Shown here piece by piece: positions 1 to 8,116 of a DNA stretch of 64,000 nucleotides. The position numbers and the translations under genes are program-made. Numbering within the stretch: position 1 is the first letter of the stretch; each line of letters begins with the position of its first letter. Location: NCBI GenBank assembly GCA_947494925.1, contig CANLWS010000001.1:124001-188000 (forward strand). The letters are read 5' to 3'. Under the pieces are notes generated by a model. It was not told the DNA's origin. It searched no databases and saw nothing but the letters and a program-made list of their open reading frames with translations. The stretch comes from an uncultured Alteromonadaceae bacterium. Lineage in GTDB: Bacteria; Pseudomonadota; Gammaproteobacteria; Enterobacterales; Alteromonadaceae.

Positions 1-333
1 TTGTCCAGGGACCTGTTTGGATCGCTGAATAACAAAGGCACCGCTACGATAATGCAAAAACGCCATATCGGTAGGACGCAATGCCATTGCACAAGCGGCA
101 TTCGCTTCATGACCTGCGCTGCCAATGGTATAGAAACTCTGTCCGGCTTTTTGCATCTGCCGCGAACGCAAATCCAGGTGCCTGCTCATCACTTGAGACT
201 CAAACAAATCAATCACTTGTTGATCACTCAGCCCCGCCTGGGCAGGTGATATTGCAGTTGAAGAGTATGGTAATTGTCGATTGAGAACAGCGTCGATAAA
301 GCGCTGTCTTACCACAGAATTTCGATCCAGCAT
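1..333 (-). CDS. 2-oxoacid dehydrogenase E1 component, alpha-subunit-type N-terminus (partial)
   Basis: The reading frame is open from an ATG at 333 to the window edge (111 codons) and the C-terminus lies outside. The visible part has the E1-alpha-type N-terminus, with FESQVMSRHLDLRSRQMQKAG followed by the FYTIGSAGHEA and HYRSGAF stretches. These are typical of thiamine-diphosphate-dependent E1 enzymes of the branched-chain/pyruvate class. An AAGGAT ribosome-binding site lies just upstream. The protein would decarboxylate a 2-oxoacid and pass the acyl group to a lipoyl E2. It lies 94 bp downstream of glutaryl-CoA dehydrogenase on the same strand, so a role in making an acyl-CoA for that enzyme is possible but is inference. 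Whether a beta domain is fused cannot be seen. Confidence 0.8.
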   Translation of the reverse strand, partial: MLDRNSVVRQRFIDAVLNRQLPYSSTAISPAQAGLSDQQVIDLFESQVMSRHLDLRSRQMQKAGQSFYTIGSAGHEANAACAMALRPTDMAFLHYRSGAFVIQRSKQVPGQ

Positions 334-370
334 CGGGTATCCTTGTACAAAGAATATAATAAGCAGGCGA

Positions 371-401
371 CACACATACAAGAAGGGGACTTGTATGTGT
401 G
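371..401. repeat. 12-bp perfect inverted repeat between gcdH and the E1 gene
   Basis: Arms CACACATACAAG (371-382) and CTTGTATGTGTG (390-401) flank a 7-nt loop. No T-tract follows on the minus strand. It is therefore more likely an operator, an mRNA-stabilising hairpin or an attenuating stem than a standard intrinsic terminator. Confidence 0.6.
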
Positions 402-427
402 CCTGGTTTAGCCAGCTAGAGGACTAA

Positions 428-1609
428 CTAAACCGAGAACGCCTGCAAACCGGTTTGTGCCCGTCCCAAAATGAGAGCGTGCACATCATGTGTACCTTCG
501 TAAGTATTCACAGCTTCCAGGTTCATCACATGTCGAATGACATGGTACTCGTCAGCAATACCGTTACCACCATGCATGTCTCTGGCTACTCGGGCAATAT
601 CCAGTGCTTTGCCACAAGAGTTTCGTTTAATCAGTGAAATGGCTTCTGGTGCTAGCTGGTTGTCGTCCATCAGCCTCCCAGCCTGAACGCATGCCATTAA
701 CCCTATTGTTATCTCAGTTTGCATATCCGCTAATTTCTTCTGGATAAGTTGCGTGGCAGCAAGAGGACGACCAAATTGAGTACGATCAAGGCAATATTGC
801 CGCGCCGCATGCCAACAAAATTCGGCTGCACCCAGCGAACCCCAGGCAATGCCATAACGTGCTTTGTTCAAGCATCCAAATGGGCCTTTTAGACCACTTA
901 CGTTGGGCATCAGATTTTCCTCAGGGACGAACACCTGATCCATCACAATCTCGCCGGTGATGGATGCGCGTAGTGAAAATTTCCCTTCGATTTTGGGTGC
1001 TGAAAGACCCGGCATTCCTTTTTCGAGAATAAAGCCCCGAATATGCCCGTCGAGCTTAGCCCAGACGACAAATACATCTGCAATAGGAGAATTGGTGATC
1101 CACATTTTGGCACCCGTTAGCAGAAACCCTCCGTCCACTTTTTCTGCCCGTGTTGTCATGCTGGCCGGATCCGATCCCGAATCAGGTTCAGTCAATCCAA
1201 AACAACCAACCCACTCACCGGTTGCCAGTTTGGGTAAGTACTTTTTACGTTGCTCTTCTGTACCGTATGTATATATGGGATACATCACCAAAGAGGATTG
1301 CACACTCATTGCGCTGCGATAACCACTATCAACACGTTCTACTTCTCTGGCGATAAGGCCGTAAACCACATTGTTTACTTCGGAGCAGCCATATTCAGTG
1401 GGCAACGTGGCGCCAAGCAAACCCAGCTCTCCCATTTCATTCATGATTTCGCGGTCAAAATGCTCATTGCGATTAGCCTCAAGCACTCTGGTCATTAACC
1501 TCTCCTGACAAAATTGATGAGCACTATCTCGCATCATTCGCTCATCTTCACTGAGCATGGCATCTAGGGACAAAGGGTCTTGCCAGTCAAAAACGGCTTT
1601 GGACGACAT
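428..1609 (-). CDS. gcdH: Glutaryl-CoA dehydrogenase (acyl-CoA dehydrogenase family)
   Basis: This FAD enzyme oxidises and decarboxylates glutaryl-CoA to crotonyl-CoA in lysine, tryptophan and glutarate breakdown. From the chosen start the protein has 393 residues, the normal family length. The [12 protein letters not shown] flavin-binding loop is near residue 135, the RSAMSVQ motif near 98, and the catalytic glutamate is in NTYEGTHD (E371, close to human E370). The closing GRAQTG motif is also family-typical. I chose ATG 1609 because GAGGTAAC lies 8-9 nt upstream, whereas the ATG at 1630 has a purine-rich stretch too close to it. A LysR gene is divergent, as in known gcdH-gcdR pairs. Confidence 0.95.
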   Translation of the reverse strand: MSSKAVFDWQDPLSLDAMLSEDERMMRDSAHQFCQERLMTRVLEANRNEHFDREIMNEMGELGLLGATLPTEYGCSEVNNVVYGLIAREVERVDSGYRSAMSVQSSLVMYPIYTYGTEEQRKKYLPKLATGEWVGCFGLTEPDSGSDPASMTTRAEKVDGGFLLTGAKMWITNSPIADVFVVWAKLDGHIRGFILEKGMPGLSAPKIEGKFSLRASITGEIVMDQVFVPEENLMPNVSGLKGPFGCLNKARYGIAWGSLGAAEFCWHAARQYCLDRTQFGRPLAATQLIQKKLADMQTEITIGLMACVQAGRLMDDNQLAPEAISLIKRNSCGKALDIARVARDMHGGNGIADEYHVIRHVMNLEAVNTYEGTHDVHALILGRAQTGLQAFSV

Positions 1610-1748
1610 AATTTGGTTACCTCGTGGCATTGCCTTCCATCATTTTTAATGCAAGGCAAAGGTTATCAGCTTGTTAATAAGCTCATAATAAGCATAATAC
1701 TGATAAAGGAATAATATTTATTAACTTTACCTGATATAGCTTTTAACT
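1610..1748. promoter_or_regulatory. Divergent gcdH / lysR control region
   Basis: This AT-rich stretch separates two divergent genes. It contains GTTAATAA at 1673-1680 and its reverse complement TTATTAAC at 1718-1725. Repeated ATAATA/AATAAG half-elements lie between them. A LysR-type regulator would be expected to bind here to control both genes. The exact box is inference. Confidence 0.4.
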
Positions 1749-2570
1749 ATGGATTTACGTGCTCTAAAATATTTCACATCTGTTTATGAAACGGGTAGTT
1801 TCAGCGCGGCTTCTCGCTCGCAGTTCATTGCGCAACCCTCAATATCCGCTGCCATAAAACAATTGGAACAAAGTCTTTCTCAGCCTTTATTTATCCGTTT
1901 GGCAAGGGGAGTCAAACCCACTGAAGCTGGTCAACAGTTATACCCATTGGCCTTGCAACTGCTTGGCCAGGCAGAGGCGATCCAGGAACTATTCATTGAG
2001 CAACCTTTTAAAATCCCCTTTCGTCTGGGTTTGATTAAAGGACTGAGCGTGGACAGGATGAGCAAACTGTTGAAACAGTTTACAGCGGCCGTTGACGCCA
2101 TGGAGCTAACGCTGGTGCCAGATGAAGAACAATGTGATGCCAGAATTATTAACAAAAATCTGCTCCAGACGGGCGAAAAGTTTTTGCCTATGTGGCAGGA
2201 AGACTATCAACTTGCCATTCCGGTTAGTCACTCTCTGGGCCTTCTGGAGCAAGTTTCTCTGACCTCACTAGCAGATGTTCCTTTTATTCAACGCACACCA
2301 TGTGAAGGATGGAATATGCTCAGAGACCGCTTGCAACAAACGGGTATTGTACTGGATATACGCGCGAGAATTCAGACCGTTGAGTATGCACTGGGTCTAG
2401 TGAAAGCGGGATTGGGATGTGCCTTTATCCCGATTTCCAGTGAGGTATCCAGCCACAATGATATTGTGTTTCGTGAGCTCAGCGATTTGAAGCATAGTCG
2501 CCAAATAGGCCTGGCTTACCGCCAGGACTCAGCAATTTTACAGGTGCTCCTGCAGGTTGTGAGTCCATAA
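1749..2570 (+). CDS. LysR-family transcriptional regulator (probable regulator of gcdH)
   Basis: This 273-residue protein starts with the classic LysR winged helix-turn-helix (MDLRALKYFTSVYETGSF, then AAIKQLEQSLSQPLFIR). A periplasmic-binding-protein-like effector domain follows from about residue 90. It is slightly shorter than the usual 290-310 residues, with a compact effector domain. It is divergently transcribed from glutaryl-CoA dehydrogenase across about 140 bp, the standard arrangement for a LysR protein and its target. The likely inducer is glutarate, glutaryl-CoA or a related catabolite, by analogy with GcdR; this is inference. Confidence 0.88.
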   Translation: MDLRALKYFTSVYETGSFSAASRSQFIAQPSISAAIKQLEQSLSQPLFIRLARGVKPTEAGQQLYPLALQLLGQAEAIQELFIEQPFKIPFRLGLIKGLSVDRMSKLLKQFTAAVDAMELTLVPDEEQCDARIINKNLLQTGEKFLPMWQEDYQLAIPVSHSLGLLEQVSLTSLADVPFIQRTPCEGWNMLRDRLQQTGIVLDIRARIQTVEYALGLVKAGLGCAFIPISSEVSSHNDIVFRELSDLKHSRQIGLAYRQDSAILQVLLQVVSP

Positions 2571-2592
2571 AAAAGGGCGCCAGAAGGCGCCC
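2567..2592 (-). terminator. Terminator of the TonB-receptor gene, shared with lysR end
   Basis: The hairpin GGGCGCC-TTCT-GGCGCCC is followed on the minus strand by TTTTTT, an intrinsic terminator about 25 nt past the receptor stop codon. On the plus strand it follows the lysR stop directly, so it may work in both directions. Confidence 0.8.
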
Positions 2593-2616
2593 AAAATACA
2601 CACTTAGGAAGGATGT

Positions 2617-4992
2617 TTAAAAGTTTGCTCTAAATTGCACTCCAAAGTAACGATCTGCATCGCGAGGGATTTGATAACGGAATCCATCACCGCTGTAAGT
2701 CGTTACAAATTGTTCGTCAGTCAAGTTCTTACCAATGATTGACACCCGATATGCGTCATCATCAAAGGAAAATGCCAAGCTGGCGTTCAAGATTGCATAG
2801 TCAGGCAAAAGTAATTCAGGGTTATTGTCCGCGGTAGCGCCCGGACCGCCGGCGAATATTTCATCTGTATACACGTAGGAAGCGTTCAGAATGATATTCA
2901 TATTGTCCAGCTCCCAGGTGTAGTCCCCAGCCACAGAATATTTCAAATCGGGCGAGAATGGTAAGTCTGCACCTGAACTTCCGTCACAGGTATCCAGACC
3001 TACAGGACATTTAAACTCATCGACCTCTGCATCAACACTGGCCAAGCCACCGTATATATTCATGTTGTCAGAAGCTTGCCAGATAAAGTCGAACTCTATC
3101 CCTTCTGTTATGACAGAACCTGCATTTGTCAGACGTGTGATAAAGACACCATCAAGCAATTCCGGATTATTCGCCTGGAAACCATCTATTTCAGTGCGGA
3201 ATATTGCCGCATTGAAGATAAAATCGCGACCCGCGTACTTGTAGCCAAGCTCGTAAGCGTCCGATGTTTCGTCTGAAATAGGCAAGGTATCGTTTTGTGA
3301 CATGTTATAGAACACATTAAACGCTGGCCCTTTATACCCTTGAGAATAGGTGAAATAGGTCATGCTGCTATCGTTAATGTCATACTGGACACCGGCTTTT
3401 ACTGAGACATTGGATTCATCCGTTTTGCCATCAAAGTCAGTTCCAAAGGCACGCACACCAACACCAGTTCGGCTGTACTGATCATTGCTTCGACGATTGT
3501 GGGTGAAACTCACCTCATCATCTGTATAACGAATACCAAACAACAGACGTAAATCGTCATTTACATGATATTTGGTATCTGCAAAAACAGCCCAGTTGTT
3601 AAATTCTGTTTCCATGAAAGCAGTCGCGCTGACAATATCATTGGCATTACAGGACAAGCCTTCGTCAGCAATAAATTGATTAACTTGCTCATCAGTCGGA
3701 TCGGCTATGCCTACAACATCGCTAAGGTAGGAAGCGATAGCTGCTGGGAATTGCCCATTATTATTCTGGCAACTCGCGTCGCGAGTAAAATTACGCTCAG
3801 ATTTCTGGTTCCACCAGAACAAACCCACCTGATAATCGAATGCTTGTCCTAGCGGAGAAGCAATCCGGAATTCCTGAGAAGTTTGTTTCCATTCCTGAGG
3901 GCCAATATCATGCAACTGGAACGGCACGCCGAATACAGGCTCCGGGGAATCACCGGCTATTGACGTAAAATCACCTTCACGGAATTCGGTATTGTCCCAG
4001 CTGCGGTAAGCGGTAATAGAAGTAAATTCGTGATCACCAAACATAGTATCAACCTGCATTGAGAACGCTGTTGTTTTATCAACAGTGCGTGTCTCAAAAT
4101 CGTGATCTATAAGTCGTTGATCAAGGTCAAAATCGCCCGAACCAGTGCTATTAGGCGCAGCTTCAGAATTTGGATTTCTGCCGCTGGGTGTTAGCTCCAG
4201 ATCAGCACAACAATCATCGTCAGATTCAACATTTTCGAAAATGAACAACAAATCGGTATCGTCCCCAGCTTCCACATTTAGCATCGCTCGGATGCCTTCT
4301 TTGTCATAACCGCTTGTGGTTTCGTTATTAAATACGTTTTTGATGTATCCATCGAACTGAGACTTCAGCAAGGTGAGGCTACCATAAGCATTGTCGCTCA
4401 AAGCCCCTGACACACTGGTTTTTATTTTATATTCATTGTCCTGAAACAGGCTGACTTCGACATTACCTTCAAATTCATCGCTCGGACGTTTTGTGGTGAT
4501 ATTCACCACACCTGCAGATGCATTTTTACCAAACAAGGTGCCTTGCGGCCCTCTCAGAACTTCGATTCGGTCCAAATCATACAAGTCGACAAAGGCCTGA
4601 CCCGACCGACCAAGCACCACTCCATCTACCACAGTCGATATACTGGGTTCTGCCGCGATACTGAATGAAATAGTACCGATACCACGCACTGTTAGCGCTG
4701 AATTACGGGTGGTGTTACCTTTTCTGAAACTGACTGAAGGCACTAAAGCTTGTAAGCCCTCTACATTGTTGGCAAAGGCTGAATCTATTTGTTCAGAACG
4801 TAAAACTGAAACGGCTACTGGTACTTCAGATAACCTTTCAACACGTTTCTGTGCTGTAACTGTTATTTTTTCTACCAAGCTGTCTTCATCAACAGCATTT
4901 GCATCCTGTGCATGAGCGCTAAATGCCAGGCACGAGCTGAGTGCCAGTGCATGGGTTATCGCCTTGTGCATTAGTGTGGGCTTAAATGACAT
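2617..4992 (-). CDS. TonB-dependent outer-membrane receptor
   Basis: The 791-residue protein has a signal peptide (MSFKPTLMHKAITHALALSS, cleavage near AHA-QDA). A TonB-box-like EKITVTAQKR follows, then a plug domain (PSISTVVDGVVLGRSG, RIEVLRGPQGTLFGKNASAG) and a 22-strand-type barrel ending in an aromatic FRANF. It should carry a substrate across the outer membrane using TonB energy. I chose ATG 4992 because GGAG lies 7 nt upstream; the frame extends to 5064 without support. It lies downstream of a TRAP transporter and GH31 operon, with its own palindromic operator. The substrate is therefore probably the glycoside handled by those genes, which is inference. Confidence 0.93.
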   Translation of the reverse strand: MSFKPTLMHKAITHALALSSCLAFSAHAQDANAVDEDSLVEKITVTAQKRVERLSEVPVAVSVLRSEQIDSAFANNVEGLQALVPSVSFRKGNTTRNSALTVRGIGTISFSIAAEPSISTVVDGVVLGRSGQAFVDLYDLDRIEVLRGPQGTLFGKNASAGVVNITTKRPSDEFEGNVEVSLFQDNEYKIKTSVSGALSDNAYGSLTLLKSQFDGYIKNVFNNETTSGYDKEGIRAMLNVEAGDDTDLLFIFENVESDDDCCADLELTPSGRNPNSEAAPNSTGSGDFDLDQRLIDHDFETRTVDKTTAFSMQVDTMFGDHEFTSITAYRSWDNTEFREGDFTSIAGDSPEPVFGVPFQLHDIGPQEWKQTSQEFRIASPLGQAFDYQVGLFWWNQKSERNFTRDASCQNNNGQFPAAIASYLSDVVGIADPTDEQVNQFIADEGLSCNANDIVSATAFMETEFNNWAVFADTKYHVNDDLRLLFGIRYTDDEVSFTHNRRSNDQYSRTGVGVRAFGTDFDGKTDESNVSVKAGVQYDINDSSMTYFTYSQGYKGPAFNVFYNMSQNDTLPISDETSDAYELGYKYAGRDFIFNAAIFRTEIDGFQANNPELLDGVFITRLTNAGSVITEGIEFDFIWQASDNMNIYGGLASVDAEVDEFKCPVGLDTCDGSSGADLPFSPDLKYSVAGDYTWELDNMNIILNASYVYTDEIFAGGPGATADNNPELLLPDYAILNASLAFSFDDDAYRVSIIGKNLTDEQFVTTYSGDGFRYQIPRDADRYFGVQFRANF

Positions 4993-5106
4993 AGTGTTCT
5001 CCAGGCTTTCTTTTTTATTTTTATGCATAGTGTTGGTATGCATTTGCATCATCCAGAAACACAAAACGTGCTACTGCAGCTGGATAAAGGGTTCTTAGTA
5101 TTCTTT

Positions 5107-5144
5107 ATGCAAGACATCTTATGTCAGTTGTCTTATATAAGACA
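5107..5144. promoter_or_regulatory. Operator region of the TonB receptor: 16-bp perfect palindrome plus 11-mer
   Basis: TGTCTTATATAAGACA (5129-5144) is a perfect 16-bp palindrome, and ATGCAAGACAT (5107-5117) lies beside it. A third dyad, GACAT-CTT-ATGTC, covers 5113-5125. Both the palindrome (two mismatches) and the 11-mer (exact) recur in front of the GH31 gene at 10258-10273 and 10302-10312. The size and symmetry suit a GntR/UTRA dimer. The centre of the palindrome contains a TATAAG that could be the -10 element, so binding would repress. Confidence 0.7.
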
Positions 5145-5183
5145 TAAAGCTAACCAATAAGTTAATAAGATGCAAATTTTTTG

Positions 5184-6254
5184 TTATGGAGTTTGTAACG
5201 CTTTGTTTTCTGTTTGGAGTTCAGATTCTGTTTGACACTGTGCAACTGACTGCAGCAAAAGATTCAACCAGTGCTCACCATAGCTGTCGATGAACCATTG
5301 ACGCATATCCGCTGCAGACGATCTAAACGCGGCTTTTTGTAGTGCATTCGGACGATGAATAACGCCACCTGCCTGCTCAAAAATTTGATAAGACTGGCTC
5401 TCTTGCTCAAAAACACGTTTTCTTGCCGTGTTTCGTAAACGCACAAATCCTTGGTCGAGTATTGTTTGAATATCGGGGGGCAATGACTGCCAGACAGGCT
5501 CAGAGAACCACCAAAACGCCGCCATGTAAGAGTGGCCGTCAAGTACTATAAACTTCAGGTGTTCTTCCAGCTTCGCCCCAATAATATCCTGAATGCCGTT
5601 TTTACTACCTTCCACTACACCTGTAGCCAAGGCCGTATATAATTCTGACCATGAAATGGGGGTTGGATTTGCCCCTAGTTGTTTAACTAACTGCTGTTGA
5701 ATTTCAGCCGGTGTGGTGCGGATTTTCTGACCAATAAGGTCATCAGGGTGATGAATGGGTTTGCTGGCCGTAGCGAAATTCCGCCATCCGCCGGTATTGG
5801 AGACCCCCATCAAACGCAAATTCAGGTCTTGATTTAGAACCGTTTGACGCATCTCAGATAAAATAGGTCCATCCAACACGCATTCTGCCTGTTGGTCATT
5901 TTCGAACACATAAGGCAAATCCAGTACTTGTGCTGGTGCGAAGAAATTACCGGTCCCACCCACCGTGGTTGAGAAAACCTCTAACACACCTTTTTGCAGA
6001 TTTCCGATACACTCCGGAACACTTCCACAGAATTGCCCGGAGGGAAATATCTGTACATCAACCCTTCCTTCACTTGCCTGCTCTACATATTCTTCGAGCG
6101 CCAGTAAGCCAAAGTAGTCTTCATCTACCGGAGATCCCTGAATGGCAAATTTTAGGGTAAATTCCGCGCGCTCATTCGTTGACTGCAAAATACCAATAAT
6201 TGAGCCTACCGCCACCAGCAGATAGATAACGATAAGGGTTTTTTGTTTATTCAT
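5184..6254 (-). CDS. dctP: TRAP transporter substrate-binding protein (DctP family)
   Basis: This is the periplasmic solute receptor of a tripartite ATP-independent transporter. The 356 residues begin with a signal-anchor-like hydrophobic stretch (residues 7-25). The family core follows, including the GQKIRTTP motif, whose arginine (about R179) normally pairs with the carboxylate of the ligand. GVVEGSKNG then corresponds to the usual G-DG-E-P-- region. The retained arginine argues for an acidic ligand. It is the last gene of a GH31-dctQ-dctM-dctP operon, 33 bp after dctM. A second reading of the N-terminus as an uncleaved anchor is possible. Confidence 0.9.
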   Translation of the reverse strand: MNKQKTLIVIYLLVAVGSIIGILQSTNERAEFTLKFAIQGSPVDEDYFGLLALEEYVEQASEGRVDVQIFPSGQFCGSVPECIGNLQKGVLEVFSTTVGGTGNFFAPAQVLDLPYVFENDQQAECVLDGPILSEMRQTVLNQDLNLRLMGVSNTGGWRNFATASKPIHHPDDLIGQKIRTTPAEIQQQLVKQLGANPTPISWSELYTALATGVVEGSKNGIQDIIGAKLEEHLKFIVLDGHSYMAAFWWFSEPVWQSLPPDIQTILDQGFVRLRNTARKRVFEQESQSYQIFEQAGGVIHRPNALQKAAFRSSAADMRQWFIDSYGEHWLNLLLQSVAQCQTESELQTENKALQTP

Positions 6255-6287
6255 TGGTGCTCCAACTCAACAGAACTGGCAAAGAGG

Positions 6288-7574
6288 TCAAGCATAACCA
6301 AACCACTTGGGAAGCGTCATTGTGAGCGCAGGGAAATAGGTGATCATAAATATCACTGCCGCTTCTACTGCAAGAAAAGGCAACATTTCCAGGGCAATAT
6401 TTTCAGTTTTTTCACCTGAAACGGAGGACGCAACAAACAAAACCAGTCCCATGGGAGGTGTAGCTAAACCGACTGTCAGGTTAACGCACATCACAATAGC
6501 AAAATGCAGAGGATCAATACCAAGACTGATAAATATTGGTGCTAGTACAGGGCCAAGAATGAGTATCGCCGGTCCCGCATCCAGAAACATACCGATGGCG
6601 AACAGAAACAGATTGATCAATAACAGTAGCAAAAGCACATTGTCTGTCATTCCTGACATCTGCTGGGCAATAATTTCCGCCATACCTGATACCGTAATAA
6701 TCCAGGCAAAGGTCACTGCAGAACCGACCAACAGCAATATGCTACCAGCTTGTATAGCAGAGTCGATGAGCACTTTGGGCAAATTATTGGCGCTCAGTGT
6801 ACGGGTCACGAACATAGCGATTATTAGTGCATAACCTACCGCTACGGCCGCCGCTTCTGTCGGAGTAAACACCCCAAGTACAATACCTCCAAGCAAGATA
6901 ACAGGTGTCAGTAATGGCAAAAACGAAGACTTAAACGCACTACCTCTTTCTTTCCAGGTGGCCTTGCTATTGGCGACAGGATAATTGCGTTTTTTTGCGA
7001 TACGGCTAGTAACAAACATTAACCCTACACATATCAACAAACCGGGAATAATACCCGCTAAAAACAGGCCGGCGACCGACACATTCATAATAAATGCGTA
7101 AAGGATCATAATGCCAGAGGGTGGGATGATAGGGCCGATAACTGAGGATGCGGCTGTGACCGCTGCAGCAAAGCGACGACTATAACCATTTTGCTCCATA
7201 GCAGGGATTAACATTTTCCCCAATGCCGATGTATCCGCCACAGCTGAACCGGATAAGCCAGCGAACAACACTGATGAGAGTATATTAACCTGTGCCAGAC
7301 CACCCCGATAGTGACCTATCAGACTTTGGCTGAAATTCACGATTGAGCGGGTGATCCCCCCCTGATTCATCAACTCACCCGCCAGAATAAAAAAGGGGAC
7401 CGCCATTAAAGGGAAGGAGTTCATGCCGCTAAACAAACGGGACATTAAGGCGGAAAAATATACTGACTGGTCATCTAACAGCAGACTTAAGCCTGGCCCC
7501 ATCAGCAAGGCAAAAACCACTGGCGCACCACTGATGAGAAACAGTATAAATATCCAGAAATAGCTAAGCGACAT
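6288..7574 (-). CDS. dctM: TRAP transporter large permease (DctM family)
   Basis: The 428-residue integral membrane protein has about 12 hydrophobic segments. It carries family motifs such as the N-terminal GAPVVFALL, FFILAGELMNQGGI, and PIIPPSGIMILYA. It forms the sodium-driven channel of the TRAP system together with DctQ. Its start codon shares one base with the dctQ stop (TAATG), so the two are translationally coupled. It shows no unusual features in length or order. Confidence 0.94.
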   Translation of the reverse strand: MSLSYFWIFILFLISGAPVVFALLMGPGLSLLLDDQSVYFSALMSRLFSGMNSFPLMAVPFFILAGELMNQGGITRSIVNFSQSLIGHYRGGLAQVNILSSVLFAGLSGSAVADTSALGKMLIPAMEQNGYSRRFAAAVTAASSVIGPIIPPSGIMILYAFIMNVSVAGLFLAGIIPGLLICVGLMFVTSRIAKKRNYPVANSKATWKERGSAFKSSFLPLLTPVILLGGIVLGVFTPTEAAAVAVGYALIIAMFVTRTLSANNLPKVLIDSAIQAGSILLLVGSAVTFAWIITVSGMAEIIAQQMSGMTDNVLLLLLLINLFLFAIGMFLDAGPAILILGPVLAPIFISLGIDPLHFAIVMCVNLTVGLATPPMGLVLFVASSVSGEKTENIALEMLPFLAVEAAVIFMITYFPALTMTLPKWFGYA

Positions 7575-8116
7575 TATCCGTTTTCCTGCTCTGAGAGGTT
7601 GTCTTTGTTGGTCAGCTTAGTCAGCTGCAAGCATACTTTTTCAACCCCTACGCTACTCAATAACGCAAAGGATATGGGAGCGCAAGCGTAGAAATAGGCC
7701 AGTTTTACCGGAACTGATGACGCCTGAATATTTAAGCCACCTCGCCAGAATTCGATACTTTCAAATAGAAAAATGACGCAGATGACAATAACGAGCGCGG
7801 AAATAACCAAATCCAGTAGTTGCCTGACTCTTGGGGCAAACGCATCTGCAAACATATGGATTGCCACATTCAGGTCCTGCCGATACACCCAAGGGGCGAC
7901 TAAAAACGCAATCCAAACCATTGAAAACTTAGCCATTTCTTCCGTCCAGGGGAGAGAATCATTCATCACGTATCGAAAAAACACCTGGGACAGGATCATT
8001 ATCACCATCAAAGCCAGAAGCACGCCAGCCAACCTGATTGCCAGTAGGCTCAGTACCTCATTGACCTTCGCAAGTGGGCGTAAAAATGTTGGTAGTTGCG
8101 TCACATCTTCGTTCAC
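7574..8116 (-). CDS. dctQ: TRAP transporter small permease (DctQ family)
   Basis: The 180-residue protein has four predicted transmembrane helices and the DctQ signature region SLPWTEEMAKFSMVWIAF near residues 54-71. It helps assemble the large permease with the periplasmic receptor. The start is a GTG that overlaps the GH31 stop codon (GTGA). Hydrolase and transporter are therefore translated from one message, which ties the glycosidase to the transported substrate. Confidence 0.92.
   Translation of the reverse strand: MNEDVTQLPTFLRPLAKVNEVLSLLAIRLAGVLLALMVIMILSQVFFRYVMNDSLPWTEEMAKFSMVWIAFLVAPWVYRQDLNVAIHMFADAFAPRVRQLLDLVISALVIVICVIFLFESIEFWRGGLNIQASSVPVKLAYFYACAPISFALLSSVGVEKVCLQLTKLTNKDNLSEQENG

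Noticed and set aside
957-1322. 121-codon plus-strand frame inside gcdH
   Set aside because: It is a shadow of the glutaryl-CoA dehydrogenase coding strand.
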